Source: an uncultured Chryseobacterium sp. (GTDB taxonomy: Bacteria; Bacteroidota; Bacteroidia; Flavobacteriales; Weeksellaceae). From it: 64,000 nucleotides of DNA. Both the position numbers and the translations under genes were made by a program. This document shows positions 1-7,569 of the stretch, piece after piece. Each line of letters starts with the position of its first letter. Positions within the stretch are counted from its first letter, which is position 1. The stretch is taken from contig CAJYWN010000002.1 in NCBI GenBank assembly GCA_913778275.1, positions 62,001 to 126,000 of the forward strand. The letters run 5' to 3'. The notes beneath the pieces are model-generated. The model searched no databases and was not told the origin of the DNA. It saw only the letters and a list, made by a program, of their open reading frames with translations.

Positions 1-121
1 GTAAAAGGACGACGGTCACTAAAAACGTGTGACGGAAATCACAAACATTTGTTTAATTCAATTTTAAAAGAAACAATCAAACTTGTTTTTGATCGGTTGC
101 TTCTCTTTTTTAATACTTAAA

Positions 122-937
122 TTATTGTCCGATTTTGATTAATAAATCCGAAACCTCGTTCGGTTTAGATAAGAAAGGAGAATGACTTGTATTCAGTTCA
201 TACACTTTCGAAATTCCTGCTTTTGAAATCATCTGATTTTGGAAATTCGGAGAAATCACAATATCCTGAAGCGTTTTAATATAAACTTTTTGCACGTTTC
301 CAAAATTTTGAGCAGTTAAAGTCACTTTATTTCCCAGCGGGATAGCCGGCTCCGCACGATAATTGTTTACCACTAAATCTTTTGCAGCCTGTGAACCGTC
401 ATTAATGAAAAGATGAACCAAGTTTTCACTTTTGATATCGAATGTTAATTGATCTGCCGATTGTACCAAGGATCCTCCCAATTGAGAACTGGGATCCATC
501 TGAGCCAATTCTCCCAAAGATTGCCCAGATTCCGGTAAAAAAGCACCGATATAAACCAGCTCTTTGATTTTTGAAGGAACTTTTTCGGCAACATTGGAAA
601 TCACCATTCCTGCCATGCTGTGACCGACTAAGATTACTTTTTCATTTGTTTTGTTCATGGCTTCAATTACTTTGCTGGCATAAACATCCAGACTTAAAGT
701 GTGTGTCACCGTATTATCCGAACCGTGTCCCGGTAATTCTACCACGATCACTTTCTGACCCTGTTTTTCAAGGTTTGCCTTTACCGTGTTCCAAACGTAA
801 GGAGCTTGCCACGCACCGTGAACCAATACATAAGTTTGAGACGGCACTGTTGCGTTTTCACTGTCATCTGTAGTGCAGGATGAAGACGTGAAGAGTGTGA
901 ACACTGCTAAAAGCAGCGTTAAAAACATTGTTTTCAT
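122..937 (-). CDS. Alpha/beta-hydrolase lipoprotein
   Basis: Predicted cell-envelope esterase or hydrolase of the alpha/beta fold, 271 residues. An N-terminal hydrophobic segment ends in a lipobox (TSSSC, Cys21), so it is probably a lipoprotein. The fold is shown by LVHGAW (oxyanion region, about residue 38), the nucleophile elbow GHSMAG (Ser107) and a C-terminal SHSPFLSKP containing the likely catalytic His. The SHSPFLSKP block resembles the plant methylesterase/salicylate-binding group. It starts 23 bases after the aldo/keto reductase on the same strand and is probably co-transcribed with it. The substrate is unknown. Confidence 0.85.
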   Translation of the reverse strand: MKTMFLTLLLAVFTLFTSSSCTTDDSENATVPSQTYVLVHGAWQAPYVWNTVKANLEKQGQKVIVVELPGHGSDNTVTHTLSLDVYASKVIEAMNKTNEKVILVGHSMAGMVISNVAEKVPSKIKELVYIGAFLPESGQSLGELAQMDPSSQLGGSLVQSADQLTFDIKSENLVHLFINDGSQAAKDLVVNNYRAEPAIPLGNKVTLTAQNFGNVQKVYIKTLQDIVISPNFQNQMISKAGISKVYELNTSHSPFLSKPNEVSDLLIKIGQ

Positions 938-960
938 TGTAAATATTTTAAATTATTGTT

Positions 961-1947
961 TTAAGAAAGAATTTCTAATTCTTTATTGATGAAGAGAAGT
1001 TCATCACGAGTAATAGTAATGTCCATAGATTGGGCATTGGTGATGGCTTGTTCGCTGTTTCTCGCACCTGCAAGAACTACAGTAATCCCTGGTTGAAGGG
1101 TTGTCCATCTTAGAACTAACTGAGCCAGTGTTGCTTTTTTATCTTTGGCTAAAGGTTCTATTGCATTAAGGAAATTTTTCACTTTTACTGGATCGAACTG
1201 TCCGAAATATCCGTTCCTGTGATCGTCGGATTTTAAATGTTCTCCTTTAAAGTATTTTCCGCTTAATAATCCTCTTTCTAATGGGCTGTAAGCAATTAAG
1301 CCAATATTATTTTCGATCGCAGAAGGAACGATATCTTTTTCAATCTGTCGGTTCAGCATACTGTAAGGTAATTGATTGGATGCTAATTTTATAGTTTTCT
1401 GTGCTTCCAGCATTTGATCTTTATTGTAATTGCTGACTCCAGCAGCGCGGATTTTTCCATCCTCGATCAGCTTTTGCAATGCTTCCATTGTTTCATCAAT
1501 AGGAGTGGTAGAATCCGGCCAGTGTAATTGTAAAAGATCAATATAATCTGTTCCCAGACGTTTTAAGCTTTCCTCAGTTTTTTTGATAACATTTTCTTTC
1601 GAAGCGTATTTGTACAGAGGATAAATTTTACCGTTATCTTCCTGATCCCACATAAAATCTCCTTTTCCGTTGTTACTTCCGTCCCATACCATTCCGAATT
1701 TGGTAAGAATCTGAACTTTTGAACGATCCATATTTTTGATGGTTCTTCCAATAAGTTCTTCACTGAAGCCAAGTCCATAAAAAGGAGCGGTATCAATGGT
1801 TGTTACTCCAAGAGCGATGGATGCTTTTATTGCATTTTGAGCTTCATTCTCTTCGGTTCCGCCCCACATTGTTCCGCCGATCGCAAAACTTCCGTAGGTA
1901 ATTGCTGATAATTCGAGACTGGTATCTCCTAATTTTCTGTATTCCAT
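961..1947 (-). CDS. Aldo/keto reductase
   Basis: NAD(P)H-dependent oxidoreductase of the aldo/keto reductase superfamily, 328 residues, cytoplasmic. The catalytic tetrad is visible: Asp52 and Tyr57 in DTAPFYG, Lys83 in LTKFG, and His142 in LLQLHWPD. Length and motif spacing are normal for the family. It lies 121 bases downstream of the CMD-family gene; that gap has its own -7 promoter motif, so this gene and the hydrolase after it may form a separate unit. The substrate cannot be read from sequence; a role in detoxifying reactive carbonyls is an inference from the neighbours. Confidence 0.93.
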   Translation of the reverse strand: MEYRKLGDTSLELSAITYGSFAIGGTMWGGTEENEAQNAIKASIALGVTTIDTAPFYGLGFSEELIGRTIKNMDRSKVQILTKFGMVWDGSNNGKGDFMWDQEDNGKIYPLYKYASKENVIKKTEESLKRLGTDYIDLLQLHWPDSTTPIDETMEALQKLIEDGKIRAAGVSNYNKDQMLEAQKTIKLASNQLPYSMLNRQIEKDIVPSAIENNIGLIAYSPLERGLLSGKYFKGEHLKSDDHRNGYFGQFDPVKVKNFLNAIEPLAKDKKATLAQLVLRWTTLQPGITVVLAGARNSEQAITNAQSMDITITRDELLFINKELEILS

Positions 1948-1999
1948 TTTAATTAAATTTTATTGTTAATATTTAAGCTTAATCTTCTGATTTATAAGA

Positions 2000-2007
2000 C
2001 AAATTTA
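2000..2007 (-). promoter_or_regulatory. -7 promoter element upstream of aldo/keto reductase
   Basis: On the minus strand this reads TAAATTTG, a match to the flavobacterial -7 consensus TAnnTTTG, 53 bases before the aldo/keto reductase ATG. No convincing -33 TTTG is seen at the right distance, so this is a motif-only call. Confidence 0.45.
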
Positions 2008-2068
2008 CTTCTGTAAAAGTCTATAAACGAAGGAGTAAACTCACTAAAAAAGCTTGATAGAAATCAAT

Positions 2069-2641
2069 TTATTTAAGATTATTTTCCGGCGCAGGGATAT
2101 CAAACCCGTTTAAAATCATAGCGATAAGGCTGTAGCTTCCAATCAGAAAGAAAAGTTCTCCAACCGCTTCTTTGCCCAAAATATCAACTGCATGACTGTA
2201 TGCGGAGTTTGAAACAATTTTTCCGTGGGTTAAAGTGTAAGCAATATCATAAGTAATGGATTCCTCTTCATTCAATCCCTCCGGACGAATTCCTGAAGAA
2301 AGTGAAGCGACCTGATTTTTAGAAAATCCAAATGCTTCCGCCATAATTTCGTGTACATAAAGTTCGAAACGGGCTCCGAAAGTACTTCCGACTGTTAGAA
2401 TAGCAACTTCACGAACTTTTTTATTCAAGGTTGCAAACGTATCAAGAGTTCTGATGAAGCTTAAAGCCGGAATTCCAAACTGAGGAAAATGCAACATTGG
2501 CGGAAAAGGTCCTAATAAAGCTCCTTCCTCATTAATCATGGATGCCTGTCCCTGGCTTTTTGTTATCAGGTTTGAAATTTCATCATGTACAAAACGCAGT
2601 TCTGAATTCAGATTTTCCCGAGGTAATGGTTGTAAACGCAT
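2069..2641 (-). CDS. Carboxymuconolactone decarboxylase (CMD) family protein
   Basis: All-helical protein of 190 residues with the CMD/AhpD core REVAILTVGS followed by YVHEIMAEAFG (about residues 77-105). The CxxC thiol pair that gives AhpD its peroxidase-reductase activity is absent; the protein has no cysteine at all. It is therefore more like the decarboxylase/lyase side of the family or a non-redox member. The gene follows the cupin by 12 bases in a four-gene minus-strand run. Family assignment is good; the reaction is unknown. Confidence 0.82.
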   Translation of the reverse strand: MRLQPLPRENLNSELRFVHDEISNLITKSQGQASMINEEGALLGPFPPMLHFPQFGIPALSFIRTLDTFATLNKKVREVAILTVGSTFGARFELYVHEIMAEAFGFSKNQVASLSSGIRPEGLNEEESITYDIAYTLTHGKIVSNSAYSHAVDILGKEAVGELFFLIGSYSLIAMILNGFDIPAPENNLK

Positions 2642-2653
2642 GATTTTTAGTTT

Positions 2654-3226
2654 TTAAGATTTTAAAGTATTGGTAAACTGTCCGTCAATCAGTATAAAAG
2701 CCATTCTGCAGATTCTGCCGGATCTGTTTGCCCATGCGTGGTTTGTTCCAGCCTGAATTACAATGTCTCCTGCTTTTATTGTAGTTTCTTCTTTATCTAA
2801 AATCATAGTGATTTCGCCTTCCAGAACAATTCCGTAATCCAGAGTTTCAGTGCGGTGCATCAATGGATGAGGAGCGCCTTCTGATGAAGTTGAAGCTTTT
2901 TCGTCTCCCATGGATTTGAATTTTTCTGCCGCCTCTTTTTCTGTTAAATTTCTAATTTCGTCGCCTTCGGGAGGAAATTCTATTACTCTTATTCTTGTTC
3001 CGTTTTTTGGCGGTGGTAAGATTAAATTCGCTTCGTCGATTTCATTAGGTTGCGCATGAATCAAGACCGGAGTTTCTACTGTGTGCCAAACCTCAAAAAA
3101 TGTCGGTCCGCCTTTTCCTCCTACCAAATGTGAATTTATATTCGAGGAATCATTAATAATAATAGCTTTGCCTTCAGAATCGTGACCAGTCACAACTCTT
3201 CTGAATGTTTTTAATGATTTTTCCAT
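2654..3226 (-). CDS. Cupin-domain protein
   Basis: 190 residues with one C-terminal cupin. Motif 1 is seen as HRTETLDYGIVLEGE and motif 2 as AGDIVIQAGTNHAW (about residues 124-165), retaining His and Glu candidates for a metal site. The N-terminal 100 residues are family specific. Such proteins act as small dioxygenases, isomerases or sensors; nothing here fixes which. The start lies 2 bases after the 2TM gene stop and the stop is 12 bases before the CMD-family start, so tight co-transcription is expected. Confidence 0.85.
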   Translation of the reverse strand: MEKSLKTFRRVVTGHDSEGKAIIINDSSNINSHLVGGKGGPTFFEVWHTVETPVLIHAQPNEIDEANLILPPPKNGTRIRVIEFPPEGDEIRNLTEKEAAEKFKSMGDEKASTSSEGAPHPLMHRTETLDYGIVLEGEITMILDKEETTIKAGDIVIQAGTNHAWANRSGRICRMAFILIDGQFTNTLKS

Positions 3227-3228
3227 GA

Positions 3229-3456
3229 TTATTTATTTTTAAGATTTTTGAAAAAGTAAACACCAAGAAAGTGGAAAATAATTCCGATCATCCAGGCTGG
3301 AGTAGACCAAAGCGGCCAGATGTATGTTCTGTCTGTTAAGTACCAGATCAACCAGATCAATGGTGTTGCTAGTAAGAAAACCAAAAGGTGAATTCTGAAT
3401 CCTTTTTCAGGATTGTAATAAGCTGATGTTGAGCTTACGTGTTTTTGATGTGTCAT
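3229..3456 (-). CDS. Small 2TM-domain membrane protein
   Basis: 75-residue protein with two hydrophobic helices (roughly 23-40 and 52-68) in the pattern FRIHLLVFLLATPLIWLIWY followed by a tryptophan-rich turn, typical of flavobacterial 2TM-domain proteins. It is the first gene of the minus-strand run after the Crp/Fnr-type regulator and overlaps nothing. Four related 2TM units occur at 11-14 kb. The function of the family is not established. Confidence 0.75.
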   Translation of the reverse strand: MTHQKHVSSTSAYYNPEKGFRIHLLVFLLATPLIWLIWYLTDRTYIWPLWSTPAWMIGIIFHFLGVYFFKNLKNK

Positions 3457-3586
3457 GATATTTTTATTTTTGGCAGGAGATATTTTAAATTCAACTTTTT
3501 AATGATTTTTGAGTTGCTTTAAAATGTAAATCCTTGCAGTTGTTAATTTTATACTGCAAAGTTGCCAAAGAAAACAAGGCGTTACC

Positions 3587-3602
3587 TGACACAAATGTGT
3601 CA
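3587..3602. promoter_or_regulatory. Candidate Crp/Fnr-type operator
   Basis: A perfect 16-base inverted repeat, TGACACA-AA-TGTGTCA, has 7-base arms and a 2-base centre. It sits 4 bases beyond the regulator stop codon and 130 bases upstream of the first gene of the 2TM-cupin-CMD run. Half-site type and size fit a Crp/Fnr-family dimer. Binding by the adjacent regulator is inferred from position. Confidence 0.6.
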
Positions 3603-3606
3603 AAAA

Positions 3607-4197
3607 CTATTGATGTGCTATTTTTTGACGGATTCGGGTAAGAGATTGTCTTTCGATCCCCAAAAAGCTGCAAAGATGAGATAAAGAAATCCTGTTGAAC
3701 ACAGCCGAATGATGTTTCATAAAATGAAGATACCGCTCTTCCGCAGTTTGAAATATGAAGCTTTCTATACGTTCCTGCTGTCTAATTAATATCTGCTCAG
3801 CGACCAAACGACCATATCTTTCAATATTAGGTGACTGTGCATACATAACCTGCATATCTTCGTAAGACAGGCATGCAAAAGTGGTTGGTTCCAGACATTG
3901 TATGGTGTAGCTGCTCGGTTTTCGGAAAACAAAAGCGGGATAATGAGTGGCATAATCTTCTTCGGCATAAAAACCGACATTAATTTCATTTCCGCGCGGA
4001 TCGATATAGAAAGATCGCACAAGCCCGTGAGAAATAAAACCTAAAGCTTTCTGTACTTTACCGGATTCTATAAAAATATCTTTCTTTTTAAGTTCCAGAA
4101 AAGTAAGCTTGGAAGCAAACAGTTCCAATTCCTGTTCAGTAAAATCCGGACAGAAGGATTGAAGAGATTTCAGATAGAGATTAATAACTGCTTCCAA
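3607..4197 (-). CDS. Crp/Fnr-family transcriptional regulator
   Basis: 196-residue regulator with an N-terminal cyclic-nucleotide-binding-like beta-roll (about 20-115), a long dimer helix around ERYGRLVAEQILIRQQERIE, and a shortened C-terminal helix-turn-helix (ISLSHLCSFLGIERQSLTRI, about 171-190). It lacks the clustered cysteines of FNR, so oxygen sensing by 4Fe-4S is unlikely. It is directly upstream of the stress-type run on the same strand, with a perfect palindrome between them, which suggests local control. The signal it senses is unknown. Confidence 0.88.
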   Translation of the reverse strand: MEAVINLYLKSLQSFCPDFTEQELELFASKLTFLELKKKDIFIESGKVQKALGFISHGLVRSFYIDPRGNEINVGFYAEEDYATHYPAFVFRKPSSYTIQCLEPTTFACLSYEDMQVMYAQSPNIERYGRLVAEQILIRQQERIESFIFQTAEERYLHFMKHHSAVFNRISLSHLCSFLGIERQSLTRIRQKIAHQ

Positions 4198-4377
4198 GGT
4201 TTTAGTATTGATTATAATGTTATTAAAAATAGAATTACAGGACTATTATTTATTAAAGATATTTCAGTTATTTATCTGCACTTTCTGTTTTCTGAACTCA
4301 TGTACAGTAATTTACTATGATTTTCCTGCAATATGAAATTTGTGTCCAAATCTAGCGGATATTTACAAATAAGGTAT

Positions 4378-4385
4378 TAAATTTG
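4378..4385 (+). promoter_or_regulatory. -7 promoter element upstream of prc
   Basis: TAAATTTG matches TAnnTTTG and lies 80 bases before the prc start. No -33 element is seen at normal spacing. The rest of the 268-base gap between the regulator and prc is AT-rich with no other recognisable signal. Confidence 0.4.
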
Positions 4386-4465
4386 ATAGTTTGTAACAGT
4401 AAATTAAAAATTACTACTAATTAAAATTATTTTTTAAAAAATTTAATAAAATACATTGCAGATTT

Positions 4466-6595
4466 ATGTGGAAAAATTTTAAGCTAAATAAATTTTTACT
4501 CCTAATTCCATTAACAAGTCTAATGTTTTGTTTCAACTCGCCTAAAAATGATGATGAAAAGATGCAGACAATAATGGTGAGCGTAAAAAATACACTTTCT
4601 TATTTACACTACAGTCCAAAACCGATTAACGATGCATATTCAAAAGATGTTTACAAACATTATTTTGAATTGGTAGATCCGGGGAAAAGATACTTCCTGC
4701 AGTCGGATATGGATGAATTCGCAAAGCACGAAACCAAACTTGATGATTATATTAATCTGGGAGATCTTACCTTTTATAAGCTTACGGTAGACCGATTATA
4801 CCAGCGTGCAGACGAAATCGATAAAATGACTCAGGATATTTTCAGCAAGCCGATTGATCTTAAAGAAGATGAATCGCTCATCCTTGAACCAAAGTTAAAA
4901 AAGGCACCTGTAAACAAGCAGGAAATGTATAATGAGTGGAAAAAATTCATCAAATACAATATCCTTCAGGAAATTGAATCGATGAACAGCAAAGAGGAAG
5001 CACAGAAGGAAAAGAAAGATTCTGTTCAGAAATACAAGCTGAAAGATACGATTAAATATGAGCCTATTGCGCCTGATCAAAAGATTAAAAAAGCGACGGA
5101 TGAGGTGAAGGATCTTGTAAAAGAAACATTTACAAGGTTTAAAAAGAGAAAGAAAATGGATTGGTTTACCGTTTATATGAACGCCTATACCGAAGTTTTT
5201 GATCCGCATACCAACTATTATTCACCGAAAGACAAAGAAGACTTCGATACCAATTTTACAGGAAAAGTAATCGGGATTGGTGCCATTATCCAAGAGAAAA
5301 AAGGAAATCTGTATCTGGGTGCCTTAACAATTGGTGCGCCAGCCTGGAAGTCCAAACAGCTTTCCGAAGGAGATAAAATTTTAAAAGTAAAATCCAAACC
5401 GAAGGACGATGCCGTAAACGTAGTCGGAATGCTTTCTGATGAAGCGGTACGCCTTATCAGAGGCGAAAAAGGGACACCGGTAACGTTGACCGTTCAGAAA
5501 AAAGACGGAACGATTAAAGATGTTACCATGATCCGCGAAGAAGTAGCCATTGAAGATACTTTCGCAAGAAGTATTGTCATCAATTCTCCGAACGGCAAAA
5601 AATATGGTTTCATCAATTTGCCAAGCTTCAATGCAGATTTTGAAAATCCAAACGGGAGAAATGCTTCCGATGATATTAAAAATGAGATCATTAAGCTGAA
5701 ACAGCAGAATATAGAAGGAATTGTTCTGGATCTTAGAAATAACGGAGGAGGATCTCTTACGGAAGTAGGGGATATCATGGGACTTTTCATGGATGCAGGA
5801 CCATATGTCCAGGTAAAGGACGGAAACGGAAAAATTCAGACCTTAAAAAATAAACAGGAAGCACCGATCTGGACAGGTCCTTTGGTGATCATGCAGAACG
5901 AGCTTTCTGCTTCAGCTTCGGAAATTCTTGCCGGGGTAATGCAGGATTACGGAAGAGCAATGATCATCGGATCTCCGCAGTCATTCGGAAAAGGAACGGT
6001 TCAGACTTTTGTGGATCTTAACAGATTCCTGAATACGGAAGATGATTTTGGATCTTTAAAGCTTACCATTCAGAAGTTTTACAGAATTACCGGAGAATCA
6101 ACCCAGAGAAAAGGTATTGTTTCCGATATAGAAATGAAAGATTTCTTTACCTATGCTGAGGTGGGCGAAAGATACGATGACTTTGCTTTGGCCTGGGATA
6201 AAATTCCTTCCACCAACTTCCAGAAGCTTAACTATTTCAACATTCAGGCTCTGGAAAAAGCGAGTGCCGACAGAATGGCGAAAAACGCCAAATACCAATT
6301 GCTTCTGGAATCGGCGCAATGGAGAGAGCAACTGGATAAAGAAGAATCTATTACCTTGAATATTGATAAGTTCAACGAGCTAACGAAGCAAAGAAAAGCT
6401 CAGATTGAAAAATTCAAATCACTAACAAAATTTGAAAATGGGCTTCAGTTCTCAATGTATCCAAGTGAAATAGAAAGAGAGAAAAAAGACGAAGCTTTCA
6501 AAAAGAAATCTGAAATCTGGATCAAAAATCTGAAAAAAGACCTTTACCTTCAGGAAGCGATGAACATCATTGCCGATATGAATGTAAAATCTTAA
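4466..6595 (+). CDS. prc: Carboxy-terminal processing protease (tail-specific protease)
   Basis: Periplasmic S41 serine protease of the Tsp/Prc type, 709 residues, a usual length. It starts with a signal or anchor segment (residues about 8-23). A PDZ domain spans about 265-345 (FTGKVIGIGAIIQ to RLIRGEKGTPV). The protease core has LDLRNNGGGSL, the serine box ELSASASE (about 479-486) and the catalytic lysine in FGKGTVQ (Lys509). A lysine-rich C-terminal helical region follows, as in E. coli Prc. It degrades or trims envelope proteins from their C termini. It is monocistronic, ending at a strong bidirectional terminator. Confidence 0.95.
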   Translation: MWKNFKLNKFLLLIPLTSLMFCFNSPKNDDEKMQTIMVSVKNTLSYLHYSPKPINDAYSKDVYKHYFELVDPGKRYFLQSDMDEFAKHETKLDDYINLGDLTFYKLTVDRLYQRADEIDKMTQDIFSKPIDLKEDESLILEPKLKKAPVNKQEMYNEWKKFIKYNILQEIESMNSKEEAQKEKKDSVQKYKLKDTIKYEPIAPDQKIKKATDEVKDLVKETFTRFKKRKKMDWFTVYMNAYTEVFDPHTNYYSPKDKEDFDTNFTGKVIGIGAIIQEKKGNLYLGALTIGAPAWKSKQLSEGDKILKVKSKPKDDAVNVVGMLSDEAVRLIRGEKGTPVTLTVQKKDGTIKDVTMIREEVAIEDTFARSIVINSPNGKKYGFINLPSFNADFENPNGRNASDDIKNEIIKLKQQNIEGIVLDLRNNGGGSLTEVGDIMGLFMDAGPYVQVKDGNGKIQTLKNKQEAPIWTGPLVIMQNELSASASEILAGVMQDYGRAMIIGSPQSFGKGTVQTFVDLNRFLNTEDDFGSLKLTIQKFYRITGESTQRKGIVSDIEMKDFFTYAEVGERYDDFALAWDKIPSTNFQKLNYFNIQALEKASADRMAKNAKYQLLLESAQWREQLDKEESITLNIDKFNELTKQRKAQIEKFKSLTKFENGLQFSMYPSEIEREKKDEAFKKKSEIWIKNLKKDLYLQEAMNIIADMNVKS

Positions 6596-6634
6596 ATAAA
6601 CTTGAAACGGCAAAGCCGGTAACAAGATAATACA

Positions 6635-6671
6635 AAAAACCCGTTGCCTGAATCTCAGGCAACGGGTTTTT
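6635..6671. terminator. Bidirectional rho-independent terminator (prc / sodC)
   Basis: A 17-base-pair perfect stem (6635-6651 with 6655-6671) closes a 3-base loop, with A and T tracts on either side. It lies between the convergent prc and superoxide dismutase genes and should serve both. Confidence 0.9.
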
Positions 6672-6686
6672 ATTTGGATGAATCAA

Positions 6687-7190
6687 TTATTTAATTTCCA
6701 CACATCCCACTCTTCCTCCTGCATTTCCGGTAGGCTGCGTATGAAAGTCATCTGCGGAAGCATGAATGATCAATCCTTTTCCGATAATGTTTTTAGATTC
6801 ATCTGTACATCCAAGACACCATTTGTCGGTCTTGAAAGTAAGCATAGCATTTCCGTTCTGGTCGGCCGTAAGATTTCCGATATCTCCCATATGGAAATGT
6901 TCGGCGCCCCATTTTCCGTGGTCATCTTTTGCAGGATTCCAGTGTCCTCCGGTAGAAGTTCCGTCGGCTGCAGAGCAGTCACCCTTTTCGTGAATGTGTA
7001 CCGCATGAATTCCCGGAGTAAGGTTGGTTACATCCAGCTTCATTACAACTTCATTTCCTTTTTGGGTAAATTTTGCCGTTCCGCCGGTCTGTGTGTTGCT
7101 TTTAGACATAACCTGATAGGTATTTGTCGTTCCGCACGAAACGACAAACAAAGCACCAACTGCCAGTAATGATAATGTTTTAGCTTTCAT
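6687..7190 (-). CDS. sodC: Cu/Zn superoxide dismutase, lipoprotein
   Basis: Dismutes superoxide in the periplasm. The 167-residue protein has an N-terminal signal with lipobox VVSC, then the SodC ligand motifs: HAVHIHEKGDC (two Cu-binding His), GGHWNP, HGKWGAEHFHMGD (bridging and Zn region), IIHASADDFHTQP (last Cu His and neighbours) and GNAGGRVGCVEI with the arginine that guides substrate. Both disulfide cysteines are present. Length is normal for bacterial SodC. It is convergent with prc and shares a terminator. Confidence 0.96.
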   Translation of the reverse strand: MKAKTLSLLAVGALFVVSCGTTNTYQVMSKSNTQTGGTAKFTQKGNEVVMKLDVTNLTPGIHAVHIHEKGDCSAADGTSTGGHWNPAKDDHGKWGAEHFHMGDIGNLTADQNGNAMLTFKTDKWCLGCTDESKNIIGKGLIIHASADDFHTQPTGNAGGRVGCVEIK

Positions 7191-7332
7191 TTTTAAATGA
7201 TTTAAAGTGATTGTAGGATAAATTTAAAAAAACATTTACTCATAAGCCTTATGATTCCCGGATCTTTTTGAAAATACCCATAAAAGACGATTCTTTTTCA
7301 TTTCTAGTGTTATTGAGTATAAATTTTATATC

Positions 7333-7405
7333 AACCACCACGGTAAAATTCCCCTCCTATGGAGGGGTGGCAAAAATTTGGAAAAAATTTTTGTCGGGGT
7401 GGTTT
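7333..7405. repeat. Multi-hairpin dispersed repeat, copy 1
   Basis: Outer arms AACCACC and GGTGGTT enclose two hairpins: CCCCTCC-tat-GGAGGGG, and CAAAAATTT-ggaa-AAATTTTTG. The same layout recurs at 32226-32283 and 40853-40910. It occupies the middle of the 379-base gap between sodC and the TonB-dependent receptor. The rest of that gap is AT-rich; a TAnnTTTG match (7546-7553) lies just before the receptor start. Confidence 0.8.
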
Positions 7406-7569
7406 GATCAGTCATGATCTTAACGATGCCTTTCTCGTTCATAATGACAAATATATCACCCCTTGTCTTCCAACCAAAACCAACGGTTCAGAATTCAAAT
7501 TCTACCGTTCGGTAACAAAAATTTATCTTCACAAGAATTTCATCCTATTTTTGAATCGAAAATAAAGCT

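Noticed and set aside
6678..7169. 163-codon open frame opposite the superoxide dismutase gene
   Set aside because: It is the antisense shadow of a gene with full catalytic motifs.
7359..7565. 68-codon open frame before the TonB-dependent receptor
   Set aside because: It runs through the multi-hairpin repeat and AT-rich leader, and has no recognisable protein features.
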